64,000 nucleotides of DNA from Scatosoma sp900555925 (GTDB lineage: Bacteria; Bacillota; Clostridia; Christensenellales; Borkfalkiaceae): NCBI GenBank assembly GCA_959603585.1, contig CAUGYD010000002.1, positions 62,001 to 126,000 on the forward strand, read 5' to 3'. Under the pieces are notes generated by a model that was given only the letters and a program-made list of their open reading frames with translations, was not told the DNA's origin and made no database searches. The position numbers and the translations under genes were made by a program. Positions within the stretch are counted from its first letter, which is position 1, and each line of letters opens with the position of its first letter. Positions 27,464-36,938 of this stretch are shown piece by piece.

Positions 27464-30061
27464 TCAGTTCTCCGACTTCACTTTTTCTTTCAAATCGCTC
27501 AGAAGCAACAGCGCCTGCATGGGAGAAAGCGTATTCAAATCCGTTTCCGCCAAAATTTTTTCCGCCTCCGAAAGAGTTCTTTCGTGCGGCTCCTCCTCCG
27601 TTTCTTCCGCCGACAAAATATGCCCCTTGGCAATGTCGTTCTTTTCCAGCGTTTTAAGAATGCCTTTCGCGCGCGCCGTGATTTCTTTCGGAACTCCCGC
27701 CAGCGCCGCGACTTCTATTCCGAAGCTGCGGTTGGCTCCGCCGCGGGCTATCTTCCGAAGAAACACCACCGCGCCGTTCATCTCCCGAACCGTGATTTTG
27801 TAATTTTTCACGCCTTCGATTCTGTTTTCCAATTCCGTCAATTCGTGATAATGCGTGGCAAAAAGCGTCTTGGCCCGAATTTTTTCCGTGAGAAATTCTA
27901 TGACCGCCCATGCGATGGAAAGGCCGTCGTAAGTGCTCGTTCCCCGCCCTACTTCGTCCAAAATCAAAAGGCTGTCCTTTGTCGCATGCAAAAGAATGGA
28001 CGCGACTTCCGTCATTTCCACCATAAAAGTACTTTGGTCGAAAATGAGATTATCGCTCGCTCCCACCCGCGTAAAAATACGATCGGTTATAGGAATCGTC
28101 GCCTCTTTCGCGGGAACGAAACACCCCATATGAGCCATGAGCACAATCAATGCTACTTGACGCATATACGTGCTCTTTCCCGCCATATTCGGGCCTGTAA
28201 TGACGGAGCTGCGGTTTTCTTCGTTGTCGAGCAACGTATCGTTGGGAACAAAACGCTCTTTGGAAATCGCTTCCACAACGGGGTGTCTCCCATCGGTAAT
28301 CGTGAGTTGCCCGCCGCTCTCCACCATTTTCGGACGGCAGTAACGGCGCTCCTTGGCTACCGTCGCAAACGCGACCAAACAATCGAGCAAGGCCAGCGCG
28401 CCGGAAATCTTTTTCAGTTTGGAGATATTCTGAGAGAGAATATCCAGCAAATCGTTATAAAGCCGAGCTTCCAGCTTCAAGGACTTTTCGCTGCTGGTCA
28501 GGATTTTTTCTTCCAGCTCTTTCAGCTCCTGTGTGATAAAGCGCTCGCCCGTCGTCAAAGTCTGCTTGCGGATATAATCGTCGGGAACCTTATCCCGGAA
28601 GGAATTGGAAATTTCAATAAAATATCCGAAAACGCGGTTATAACCCACTTTCAGATTTTTAATGCCCGTTCGTTCCTTCTCCCTCGCTTCGATCTGCAAA
28701 ATGAGCTCTTTTCCGTTACTGCCGATCATTCGGAGTTCGTCCAATTCTTTGTTAAATCCTTCGCGGATATAGCCGCCGTCTTTCATCAAGGCGGGAGGAT
28801 TATCCGTAATGGCGGAAGTCAATAAATCGGCCAAAATTTTCATATCCAACAGATTTCCGTCTATATCCGTCAAGATCTTCGAAGAAAAACCCGTAAGCTG
28901 GAATTTTACGGACGGAATCGCGTTCAGGGAAGCCGCCAAGGCCACGCAATCTCTGGGAGAAAAATTGCCGTTGGAAATTTTTCCGGACAACCGCTCGATA
29001 TCCTTTACTTCCCGAAGCGTCTCCGCAAGCCCCATACGCACGACGGAAGCATTAAAAAGTTCCGAAACGCCCTCCTGGCGATATTCGATTTTATCTATTT
29101 CTTTGAGCGGGGAAAGAATCATCTGATTGAGAAGCCGCGCGCCCATGCCCGTCCGAGTTTTGTCCAACAGCCATAAAAGAGAGCCGTATTTCTTGCCCTC
29201 CGCGTTACTGCGAAGGAGTTCCAGATTCCTCACAGCGATGCTGTCGAGCACCATATATTGTTCCCGATTGACGATCTGAATACTATTGATGTTATTGAGG
29301 GAATGTTTCTGCGTTTCCCGAAGATATTCGATAAGAGCGCCTGCGGCAGCAATACAATTTTCTTTTCCCGCAATTCCGTAAGCGGCGAGAGAACGCGTTT
29401 CAAATTGTTCGAGAAGATTCTTTTCCGCGTGTTTCACGTTAAACGCCCAAGGTACGTAACAGGAAAAAGCGGGCAATAGATTGTGCTTGATTTCCTTTAA
29501 ATCCCTTGCGGAAAGCAGCATTTCTTCGTTGCAGATGACCTCGGCGACGGACAGAGTGACGAGCTGATTTACGACATCCTCCACGGCGGAATCACCCGTA
29601 AATTCCATGGCGGAAAATTCCCCGGTCGTGATGTCCGTCCACGCGGCGGCTATCGTATCCCCCGACTTGAAAAGGCAGGCGATATAGTTATTTTTCTTTT
29701 CGTCCAACATGGTGTCGTCGATGAGCGTACCCGCCGATACGACGCGGACGACGTCTCGTTCCACGAGCCCGCGCCCCGCTTCTTTCGGGTCGGAAAGCTG
29801 TTCGCATATCGCAACTTTTTCTCCCATGGAAACCAGCTTGGAAATATATACGTCCGCCGCGTGATAGGGAATCCCGCACATGGGCGCACGCTCTTCCAGC
29901 CCGCAGTCTTTGCCTGTCAGCGTCAAATCGAGAAGTTTAGAAACCTTTTCGGCATCGTCGAAAAACATTTCATAAAAATCGCCGAGACGATAAAAGAGAA
30001 TACAATCTTTGTATTTTTCCTTCGTTTCGAGATAATGTCTCATCATCAGTGAAAGAGCCAT
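27464..30061 (-). CDS. mutS: DNA mismatch repair protein MutS
   Basis: 865 residues from the ATG at 30059-30061; a TTG four codons upstream (30071-30073) with AAAAGG just ahead is an alternative start. GDFYEMF carries the Phe-x-Glu mismatch wedge; GPNMAGKSTYMRQ is Walker A, DEVGRGTSTYDG Walker B and ATHYHEL the following switch. Binds mispairs and recruits MutL, encoded next. A 14/16 parS-like sequence lies inside at 29430-29445. Confidence 0.96.
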   Translation of the reverse strand: MALSLMMRHYLETKEKYKDCILFYRLGDFYEMFFDDAEKVSKLLDLTLTGKDCGLEERAPMCGIPYHAADVYISKLVSMGEKVAICEQLSDPKEAGRGLVERDVVRVVSAGTLIDDTMLDEKKNNYIACLFKSGDTIAAAWTDITTGEFSAMEFTGDSAVEDVVNQLVTLSVAEVICNEEMLLSARDLKEIKHNLLPAFSCYVPWAFNVKHAEKNLLEQFETRSLAAYGIAGKENCIAAAGALIEYLRETQKHSLNNINSIQIVNREQYMVLDSIAVRNLELLRSNAEGKKYGSLLWLLDKTRTGMGARLLNQMILSPLKEIDKIEYRQEGVSELFNASVVRMGLAETLREVKDIERLSGKISNGNFSPRDCVALAASLNAIPSVKFQLTGFSSKILTDIDGNLLDMKILADLLTSAITDNPPALMKDGGYIREGFNKELDELRMIGSNGKELILQIEAREKERTGIKNLKVGYNRVFGYFIEISNSFRDKVPDDYIRKQTLTTGERFITQELKELEEKILTSSEKSLKLEARLYNDLLDILSQNISKLKKISGALALLDCLVAFATVAKERRYCRPKMVESGGQLTITDGRHPVVEAISKERFVPNDTLLDNEENRSSVITGPNMAGKSTYMRQVALIVLMAHMGCFVPAKEATIPITDRIFTRVGASDNLIFDQSTFMVEMTEVASILLHATKDSLLILDEVGRGTSTYDGLSIAWAVIEFLTEKIRAKTLFATHYHELTELENRIEGVKNYKITVREMNGAVVFLRKIARGGANRSFGIEVAALAGVPKEITARAKGILKTLEKNDIAKGHILSAEETEEEPHERTLSEAEKILAETDLNTLSPMQALLLLSDLKEKVKSEN
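29430..29445. other. Weak parS-like sequence inside mutS
   Basis: TGTTTCACGTTAAACG matches 14 of 16 positions of the ParB site TGTTTCACGTGAAACA but breaks the central CACGTG. parS sites can lie in coding DNA. Low confidence alone. Confidence 0.25.
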
Positions 30062-30082
30062 AAATTTTTGCAACCTGCCTTT

Positions 30083-31420
30083 TCAGATTTCCTTATTTTC
30101 TTTTTCTGCTGTTTCTCCGAACAGAGAAATACCGTTTGCCTGCGTAATTTTTAAATTTACGAAGTCGCCGATCCGATTGGTTTCGCTCTTGAAATACCCC
30201 ATTCGGCCGAATTCGTCACGCCCCAAATAAAGCCCCCTCTTCTCGTCGTAATCCTCACACAAAATTTCCACCGTCTTTCCGAGATACTTTTCCGATTTTT
30301 TCCGCGTGAGGGAATTGACCAGCTCCACGAGCCGCATAATCCGGTCTTTTTGAACAGATTCGGGAATCTGGTCCGGCATGGAAGCCGCTTTCGTACCCGT
30401 GCGGGGAGAATATACGAAGGTGAACGCCGAAGCAAAATTTGCTTCCCTGACGAGTTTTTCCGTAGCGAGATAGTCCTCCTCCGTCTCTCCGGGAAAACCT
30501 ACGATGATATCCGTCGTAAGTTCCGCTTCGGGAAAATAAGTTCTCAGGAGTTTTACTTCTTCGAGATATTGTCCGCAGGTGTAACGCCGATTCATGGCTT
30601 TAAGAATTTTATCCGAGCCCGATTGAACGGGCAGATGAACAAGTCTGCATATCTTTCGATGCTTCGCCATGACTTTTACGACCTCTTCGTTGAAATCCTT
30701 CGGATGGCTGGTCATGAAACGAAGCCGAAAATTCCCTTCGACGGAAGCGACCGAATCCAAAAGTTCGGCAAAAGTCATTCCCGTACTTCCGTCCGAACCG
30801 TAAGAATCCACGTTTTGCCCCAAAAGGGTAATTTCCTTATATCCTTCCGCTACTAATTTTTTTACTTCCGCCAAAATATTTTCGGGCTTTCTCGAACGCT
30901 CCCGTCCCCTGACGTAAGGCACGATACAATAGGAACAGAAATTATTGCAACCGTACATGATATTTACCCAGGCATTGGGATAGCTCGTACGCAGAGGCTC
31001 GTTCCCTTCGACGATTTCGCCCTCCTTCTCCCTGATACGGACGACCCGCTTTTTTTCTCTTTGTTTAAGTTCGATGAGTTCCTGCAATTCTTCCAGATTC
31101 AGCGTCCCGAACATAATGTCGATGAACGGGAATTTTCTTTTGAGGACTTCCGTTTTGCCCTTTTCCTGCGTCATACATCCGCCGACAGCAACAATCAGAT
31201 CGGGCTTGCGCTTTTTCAGCTTTTTTAAAGCCCCTATGTTCCCGAAGGCATGATTTTCCGCGTTTTCTCGGATACAGCAGGTATTGAAAACGATAATGTC
31301 CGCATCTTCCGTCTCTTTCGTCTCCCGATAGCCCATCTTGAAAAGAATGCCCGCGATCTTTTCCGATTCATGGACATTCATCTGACAGCCGTATGTGACG
31401 ATATGGTACTTTTTCTCCAT
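30083..31420 (-). CDS. miaB: tRNA-2-methylthio-N6-dimethylallyladenosine synthase MiaB
   Basis: 445 residues from the ATG at 31418-31420 (AGGAAATTT upstream). The N-terminal UPF0004 domain has TYGCQMN, NTCCIRENA and GGCMTQ with the three cluster Cys. The radical-SAM motif is CNNFCSYCIVPYVRGRERSR, and a C-terminal TRAM domain ends the protein. Inserts sulfur and methyl at C2 of i6A37 in tRNA. First gene of the miaB-mutS-mutL-miaA operon, with a good promoter. Confidence 0.96.
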   Translation of the reverse strand: MEKKYHIVTYGCQMNVHESEKIAGILFKMGYRETKETEDADIIVFNTCCIRENAENHAFGNIGALKKLKKRKPDLIVAVGGCMTQEKGKTEVLKRKFPFIDIMFGTLNLEELQELIELKQREKKRVVRIREKEGEIVEGNEPLRTSYPNAWVNIMYGCNNFCSYCIVPYVRGRERSRKPENILAEVKKLVAEGYKEITLLGQNVDSYGSDGSTGMTFAELLDSVASVEGNFRLRFMTSHPKDFNEEVVKVMAKHRKICRLVHLPVQSGSDKILKAMNRRYTCGQYLEEVKLLRTYFPEAELTTDIIVGFPGETEEDYLATEKLVREANFASAFTFVYSPRTGTKAASMPDQIPESVQKDRIMRLVELVNSLTRKKSEKYLGKTVEILCEDYDEKRGLYLGRDEFGRMGYFKSETNRIGDFVNLKITQANGISLFGETAEKENKEI

Positions 31421-31447
31421 AAATTTCCTGTGTTTTCGTTTTTCTCC

Positions 31448-31476
31448 ATTATACTCTTTTTTACAAATTTTATCAA
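31448..31476 (-). promoter_or_regulatory. Promoter of miaB-mutS-mutL-miaA
   Basis: Minus strand TTGATA (31471-31476), 17-nt spacer, TATAAT (31448-31453), 28 nt before the miaB start. Confidence 0.8.
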
Positions 31477-31540
31477 GTCTTTCGGGGCTTTTGAACACTT
31501 TTTCATAATAAATTGTCAAAATTCGCAGATACTAATTCCG

Positions 31541-33781
31541 ATGAAAAAAACTTGGAAAATCCTGCTCGTAATCTCGGGCTGTTTCGCCGTCATCGCCGCA
31601 AGCGGCGCCGCTTATTATACCATCGTCACGCAAGACGCGGTTCTCGACGAAAAGAAACTCGTCATCTCCGACGACAAAATAGAAATTTTCGACGCAAACG
31701 ACCGCGCCGTAAAAGATGCAGCGGCCTTTTCGCCGAAGGAGACTTTTCGTCTCGACTCACTTTCCGAAAAGGTAAAGTTCGCTTTCGTGGATACGGAAGA
31801 CAAGCGTTTTTACGACCATGACGGCTTTGATTATAAACGCATCGTCAAAGCCACTTGGAAAAATCTTAAATCGCGCTCGTTCAAAGAAGGCGCTTCCACG
31901 ATTTCTCAGCAATTGATCAAAAATACGCACCTTTCTCAGGAAAAGACGATCAAGCGAAAATTAAAAGAATTCAAATTGACGAGACAGCTGGAAAAACGAT
32001 ACACCAAAGACGAAATCCTCGAAAAGTATCTCAATACCATTTATTTCGGCCACAACTGTTTCGGGCTTTCCTCCGCGGCCGAATTTTATTTCGGAAAAGA
32101 GCCTTCCGAGCTTCGACTCGCGGAAGCGGCCGTTTTGGCCGGACTCATCAAATCTCCGAACAATTATTCTCCCTTCAAACACCCCGAAAATTGCCTCGGA
32201 CGAAAGAAAACCGTCCTTTCCGCCATGCTGGCGCAGGGACACATCACCGAGGAAGAAAAGGAAGAGGCTCTCTCCGTTCCGCTTCCGACTGCACCTTCGG
32301 CGGGAGCGCTCGACAAAAGCTATTTCGATCGGGTTTTCGACGAACTCGAAGAATTATCCGAAGAATACGACTTTGTTCTCGGCGGAAATATCCGCATTTA
32401 TACCTACCTCGACGCGGGACTTCAAAATTATCTCGAATCCCTTTCCTCCGCGAGCGAAACGGATAAAATTTATACCGTTCTCGACAACAAGACTCACGGA
32501 TTCAAAGCCTATTACTCCACGGTCGGAGAAATAAAACGACTGCCGGGTTCCCTCATAAAACCGCTTCTCGTCTATGCGCCCGCACTCGAAGAAGATATGA
32601 TTTCTCCCGCAACCCCTATCCTCGACGAAAAAACAAATTTTTCGGGTTATGAGCCGAAAAATTTCAGCGGCACTTACAGCGGCTATGTCAGCGTGAGGGA
32701 AAGCCTCGCCAAGAGCATCAACATTCCCGCCGTCAAAATTCTCAATTCGACGGGAGTAGCCAGATCGGCGGAATACCTTAAAAAACTCAATCTGGAAATT
32801 CCCGAGGACGATTATTCCCTCGCTTTGGCTCTCGGAGGAATGAAAGAAGGCTTTACTCTCAACCAAATCGCAAATGCCTATTCTGCCTTTCCATGCGGCG
32901 GAGAATATATTCCCGCGGGGTTTATCCGTGAAATCGTCGTCGAAGGACATACCGCTTACAAGCGGAGAGAACGCTCCGTTCGCGTATTTTCCGAAGATAC
33001 CGCTTATCTCATAGACGACATGTTAAAAACCGCCGCAAAAGAAGGAACCGCCAAAAAGTTGAGGACGCTCCCTTTCCCCATTGCGGCAAAAACGGGTACG
33101 GGGGGAACGAAAAACGGCAACAACGACGCCTACACGCTGTCCTATACGACGGAAGACTGCGTCGGTGTCTGGCTGGGATATGCGGATAATTCCCCCATGG
33201 ATATCACGGGCGGAGGCATTCCCTGCAATATCGCTTTGAAAATAAACGAATACCTTTACAAAAACCACTTCCCCGAAGATTTCCGAAAACCTTCGGGGGT
33301 AGAGAATGTTTTTCTCGATAAAACAGAGTATTATTCCACGCATAATATTATGCTTGCAGACGAAAATTCCCCCGTCGAAAGCCGCTTTTCCGAACTGTTC
33401 AAAAAAAGTGCCCTTCCTTCCCTAAAATCGGAACGCTTTACCAATCCTGCGATAGAGATGCCTTCCATCGCCTATAAGGAAGGAAAGATTGTCATTCGTT
33501 TTGCGAAAGGTACGCCCGATGATTATGATTATCTCATCGATCGTTTCGACTCTGTCACACATACTACCGTCTATTCCGGAAAATATATCGAAACATTCGT
33601 CGATGAAAAAATAAAGGACGGAAAAACTTATGTCTATACGATTACGCCCGTTTACAAAGGAGTCAAGGGAAAACCCGTCACGCTCCCTTCCGTATCGACG
33701 AAAAAGGAAGGAGAGAACGTACGTCCGATCGTACCCGATACTCCGCCGGATATTGTAGAAAAAAATTGGTGGGATTATTGA
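31541..33781 (+). CDS. Class A penicillin-binding protein (PBP1A-type)
   Basis: 746 residues from the ATG at 31541; an in-frame extension upstream lies in the miaB region and is not coding. One N-terminal membrane helix (about 5-27). GT51 glycosyltransferase: EDKRFYDHDG with the catalytic Glu, EGASTISQQLIKN, KYLNTIYFGHN. Transpeptidase: SLIK (SxxK), SIN and KTGTGG. A fibronectin-III-like tail (about 640-720) ends the protein. Polymerises and cross-links peptidoglycan outside the membrane. The SD is weak or absent. Divergent from miaB. Confidence 0.92.
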   Translation: MKKTWKILLVISGCFAVIAASGAAYYTIVTQDAVLDEKKLVISDDKIEIFDANDRAVKDAAAFSPKETFRLDSLSEKVKFAFVDTEDKRFYDHDGFDYKRIVKATWKNLKSRSFKEGASTISQQLIKNTHLSQEKTIKRKLKEFKLTRQLEKRYTKDEILEKYLNTIYFGHNCFGLSSAAEFYFGKEPSELRLAEAAVLAGLIKSPNNYSPFKHPENCLGRKKTVLSAMLAQGHITEEEKEEALSVPLPTAPSAGALDKSYFDRVFDELEELSEEYDFVLGGNIRIYTYLDAGLQNYLESLSSASETDKIYTVLDNKTHGFKAYYSTVGEIKRLPGSLIKPLLVYAPALEEDMISPATPILDEKTNFSGYEPKNFSGTYSGYVSVRESLAKSINIPAVKILNSTGVARSAEYLKKLNLEIPEDDYSLALALGGMKEGFTLNQIANAYSAFPCGGEYIPAGFIREIVVEGHTAYKRRERSVRVFSEDTAYLIDDMLKTAAKEGTAKKLRTLPFPIAAKTGTGGTKNGNNDAYTLSYTTEDCVGVWLGYADNSPMDITGGGIPCNIALKINEYLYKNHFPEDFRKPSGVENVFLDKTEYYSTHNIMLADENSPVESRFSELFKKSALPSLKSERFTNPAIEMPSIAYKEGKIVIRFAKGTPDDYDYLIDRFDSVTHTTVYSGKYIETFVDEKIKDGKTYVYTITPVYKGVKGKPVTLPSVSTKKEGENVRPIVPDTPPDIVEKNWWDY

Positions 33782-33785
33782 AAGA

Positions 33786-33818
33786 GAAAAAGCCTTCGGA
33801 TTTTCCGAGGGCTTTTTA
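33786..33818. terminator. Bidirectional terminator between the PBP gene and thiI
   Basis: AAAAAGCCTTCGGA pairs with TCCGAGGGCTTTTT, giving A- and T-tracts on both sides for the two convergent genes. Confidence 0.85.
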
Positions 33819-33835
33819 CAATCAAATTTTTAATT

Positions 33836-34990
33836 TTACAATTCTTCTTTTTCGAGACCGGAAAAAGCTTCTACGATCAGGGCTTCCACGTCGAGTTTTT
33901 TCTCTTCCTCCAAAATGTCCTTCAACTTGGGACGAATGGCAGGATAATCGGGCAGAAAGACCGTACAGCAGTCCTCGTAAGGAAGAATGGAAATATCGTA
34001 CGTTCCTATCTTTACGGAACGATCTATAATTTCGTTCTTGTCGAACCCCACGAGCGGACGGAGTACGGGAAGCTGTTCCACGACGGAATTGGAAGACGTC
34101 ATTCCTTCGATTGTCTGGCTGGCCACTTGGCCGAGACTTTCCCCTGTAATCAGGCACTGCGCACGAATGCGGAGAGCCTGACGTTCCGCTATTCGGAACA
34201 TAAACCGTCTCAATAACGTAATCATGAGTTCGGGAGCGCATTTTTCATGAATCGCCTCCTGAATATGCGTTACGCTGACCGTATAGAGATTGATTCCGCC
34301 CGTATAGGACGAAAGGACCTTAGCCAATTCTACGACCTTTTCTTTGGCCTGCATATTGGTATAGGGATAACTGTGGAAATGGAGACAGTCCACCTTCATG
34401 CCGCGCTTTGCCATCATATGCCCCGCTACGGGACTGTCTATTCCGCCCGAAATCAAAAGCAGACCTTTTCCCGCAGTACCGACGGGCATACCGTCGGCTC
34501 CGTCGAAAAAAGAACCGAATACGAGCGCCGTACCGTTTTCGCGGACATCGATATATACGTAAAAGGAAGGATTATGCACGTCGACCGTCAGGGTTTTGAA
34601 ATACGAAAGAAGCCTGCCGCCGATTTCCCGACTGATTTCTATGGAGGTCAAAGGGAATTTTTTATCCGCACGGTGAGATTCCACTTTGAAACTTCCCGTC
34701 GGACGGGAAACGAGTTTTGCCGCTTCAAAAATATCGTTCATATCCGCCGCGGTTTCAAATGCGACGCTCATGGAGTGAATTCCGAATACCTTTTTGAGAC
34801 GGGAAACGATGAAATCCGTTTCTTCCTCCTCAAAGCCTTCTACGAGATAGCGTCCGCTGTAACGGTGCAATTCGTGACGGATTCCCTTTAACGCGCGTTC
34901 AATATTGGTCGCAAAAGCGCGTTCGAAAAAGCCTCTGTTCTTTCCTTTGAGATATAATTCCGCATAGCGGATAATAATGACCTTTTTCAT
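33836..34990 (-). CDS. thiI: tRNA 4-thiouridine synthase ThiI
   Basis: 384 residues. N-terminal ferredoxin-like and THUMP domains (to about 165), then the PP-loop LLISGGIDSPVAG. Makes s4U8 in tRNA, and in many bacteria also thiamine thiazole sulfur. There is no C-terminal rhodanese domain, as usual in Firmicutes, where a dedicated cysteine desulfurase passes sulfur; that gene is directly upstream. Confidence 0.94.
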   Translation of the reverse strand: MKKVIIIRYAELYLKGKNRGFFERAFATNIERALKGIRHELHRYSGRYLVEGFEEEETDFIVSRLKKVFGIHSMSVAFETAADMNDIFEAAKLVSRPTGSFKVESHRADKKFPLTSIEISREIGGRLLSYFKTLTVDVHNPSFYVYIDVRENGTALVFGSFFDGADGMPVGTAGKGLLLISGGIDSPVAGHMMAKRGMKVDCLHFHSYPYTNMQAKEKVVELAKVLSSYTGGINLYTVSVTHIQEAIHEKCAPELMITLLRRFMFRIAERQALRIRAQCLITGESLGQVASQTIEGMTSSNSVVEQLPVLRPLVGFDKNEIIDRSVKIGTYDISILPYEDCCTVFLPDYPAIRPKLKDILEEEKKLDVEALIVEAFSGLEKEEL

Positions 34991-35038
34991 GATGATTTTC
35001 CTCTTTACTGATCAAGAAATAAAACGCCCGCAAAAAAG

Positions 35039-36184
35039 TTATCTGCGTCCGACTGCGTTCATTTTTTCCTTTGCGCCTTTTGCCGCGCGGTTGAGAATCG
35101 CCGCCGCTTCCCGAAGTTCTTCCGCCGAAGTCTCACCCGAAAAACTCAGCCGAAGCACTCCGTCCGCCACGGCCTCTTTATATCCGCAGGCGAGAACCAC
35201 TCGGCTGTAACGGTGTTTGGCATTGGAAGAACAGGCTGATCCCGTTCCGATAATGAGTCCCTCATCGTTCGCTTTATGCAATAAAATTTCTCCCCTCAGC
35301 CCGACAGCCGAAACGCTTAAAATATAGGGAGAGGACGCTTCCGACGAAATTCTTAAAAAAATATCTTTATCGAGCAGAGACCAAAGTTCTTCACGGCAGG
35401 CTTGGAGCCTCTCGAAATCGACACGTAAGGTTCTGAATTTCTTTTCCGCCGCAAATTCAAAAACTTTTATTCCGAATACGTTCTCCGTCCCGCTCCGTTC
35501 GCCGTTCTCTTGTCCTCCACCGTATACGAAAACGCGCGGAGGAAGTCTTTTCCTCCTGATCAACGCTCCCGTACCTTTCAAGCCGCCGATTTTATGCGCA
35601 CTCACGGAATATAAGTCTATGTCGCCGCTTAATCGAAAGGGAATTTTTCCGTATGCCTGTACTCCGTCGCTATGAAAAACCGCCCGGGGATTTTTTTCCT
35701 TTATCGCACGGGCTATCGCATTGATGTCATTGATTCCGCCCGTTTCATTGTTCACGTGCATTACGGAAACCAAAGAAGTTTTTTCGTCCACCAAAGCAAG
35801 GAGTTTTTCGACGTTTACCCTGCCGTCGGGAAGAAGAGGTGCAAAACGTGCCTCCGTGGTACCCCTGTTTTTCAGTTCCGTCACGGAAGATATAACCGCG
35901 GAATGTTCCCCTTCCGTCGTCACGACGTTTCCGCGCCTTCCGTAGCCGAAAACTGCCTGATTGTCCGACTCCGTGCCGCAGGAGGTAAAAATAAGCTCAA
36001 ACTTCTCTGTATCCGCGACCTGAGAAAGCAAAGCCGAGCGAGCCTTTTTCAGCTCGCTCTGCAAAGCAAAACCTTCACGATACAGACCGGAAGGATTAAA
36101 ATAATTGGTTGTAAGGTATTCCTGCGCCCGCGACAGAGCTTCTTGCTCCGGCTTGGTCGTCGCGGCATTATCCAAATATATCAT
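35039..36184 (-). CDS. Cysteine desulfurase, NifS/IscS-like, ThiI partner
   Basis: 381 residues from the ATG at 36182-36184; the SD is weak. MIYLDNAATT opening, then HSDGVQAYGKI and SVSAHKIGGLKGTGAL with the PLP-binding Lys, and GTGSACSSN with the catalytic Cys. Produces protein-bound persulfide from cysteine. Its place 49 nt before thiI suggests it is the NifZ-like desulfurase dedicated to ThiI and not the main Fe-S assembly enzyme. Confidence 0.92.
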   Translation of the reverse strand: MIYLDNAATTKPEQEALSRAQEYLTTNYFNPSGLYREGFALQSELKKARSALLSQVADTEKFELIFTSCGTESDNQAVFGYGRRGNVVTTEGEHSAVISSVTELKNRGTTEARFAPLLPDGRVNVEKLLALVDEKTSLVSVMHVNNETGGINDINAIARAIKEKNPRAVFHSDGVQAYGKIPFRLSGDIDLYSVSAHKIGGLKGTGALIRRKRLPPRVFVYGGGQENGERSGTENVFGIKVFEFAAEKKFRTLRVDFERLQACREELWSLLDKDIFLRISSEASSPYILSVSAVGLRGEILLHKANDEGLIIGTGSACSSNAKHRYSRVVLACGYKEAVADGVLRLSFSGETSAEELREAAAILNRAAKGAKEKMNAVGRR

Positions 36185-36195
36185 AATCGAAAAAA

Positions 36196-36861
36196 TTATC
36201 TGTTTTGTGCGTTCTTCTTTTCCTGCGCCACATAATCCGATTCCAAAGTCCCGCGCTTGACGAATTTCAGAATATTGATAAGCAACTCCTCCCGACATTC
36301 CAAAATATATAATCTCTTTCCCGCGTTTCCCGCCGTCAGAATATACATAAAAAACTTACCTTCCGCAGGCTCGCGGTTGGGGGTAACTAGGATTTCCTTC
36401 GTGGAAGGATCGGTTTTGAGCCGGTCATAGCTATCGTTTTCTACATCTCCGAGTTGCAATATTTCGTCGGGCTGAATTTTATAGAGAAATTTCCGCCGAT
36501 TGATATTGAATACTTTCGCTATTCTCAATTCTCCCGACACGAAAGTATAATCAAAACTTACGTTGATACGTTTTTTCAGCGTGAAGAGAAGAAACCACAT
36601 CAATCCGAAAAAAATGACCTGCATGCCGCAGAAAACAGCCATTCCCCGCGCGCTCATGATCGCTTCCTGAATCTGTTCCGCCGTAAAATCTTCCGTGGGC
36701 TCTGCCTTGGAAAAAGAAGCGATGATATTGGGAATAAAAATCATAAGAAAAATAACGCCCAAAACCAATGCTATCCAAGAAATTATGTTTACGACTTTGT
36801 ACTTTTTCCCTTCCTTTGCGGCACGTGCGTTGACGGCGCTCTCTTCATATAAAACGTCCAT
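36196..36861 (-). CDS. Two-helix membrane protein, DUF6106-like
   Basis: 221 residues with membrane segments at about 24-48 and 74-95, then a soluble part beginning VSFDYTFVSGELRIAKVF and ending in a charged tail. The layout resembles DUF6106-type clostridial proteins; I am not sure of the family and the function is unknown. SD GGGAGG. Leads the cysteine desulfurase-thiI unit (11-nt gap). Confidence 0.6.
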   Translation of the reverse strand: MDVLYEESAVNARAAKEGKKYKVVNIISWIALVLGVIFLMIFIPNIIASFSKAEPTEDFTAEQIQEAIMSARGMAVFCGMQVIFFGLMWFLLFTLKKRINVSFDYTFVSGELRIAKVFNINRRKFLYKIQPDEILQLGDVENDSYDRLKTDPSTKEILVTPNREPAEGKFFMYILTAGNAGKRLYILECREELLINILKFVKRGTLESDYVAQEKKNAQNR

Positions 36862-36883
36862 AATTTACCTCCCGGAAAAACCG

Positions 36884-36926
36884 GCGGTGTCTTTCAGACA
36901 ATATCGGCAAAAGACACCGCTTTTCT
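36884..36926 (-). terminator. Terminator after carB-dapF
   Basis: GCGGTGTCTTT and AAAGACACCGC form an 11-bp stem, followed by GGTTTTTCC on the minus strand and TTTTCTTTT on the plus strand. Confidence 0.8.
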
Positions 36927-36938
36927 TTTCCGTTTGTT

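Noticed and set aside
27449..28825. 458-codon plus-strand ORF
   Set aside because: Antisense to mutS; Arg/Phe/His-rich composition of a shadow frame, no SD, and mutS motifs on the other strand are complete.
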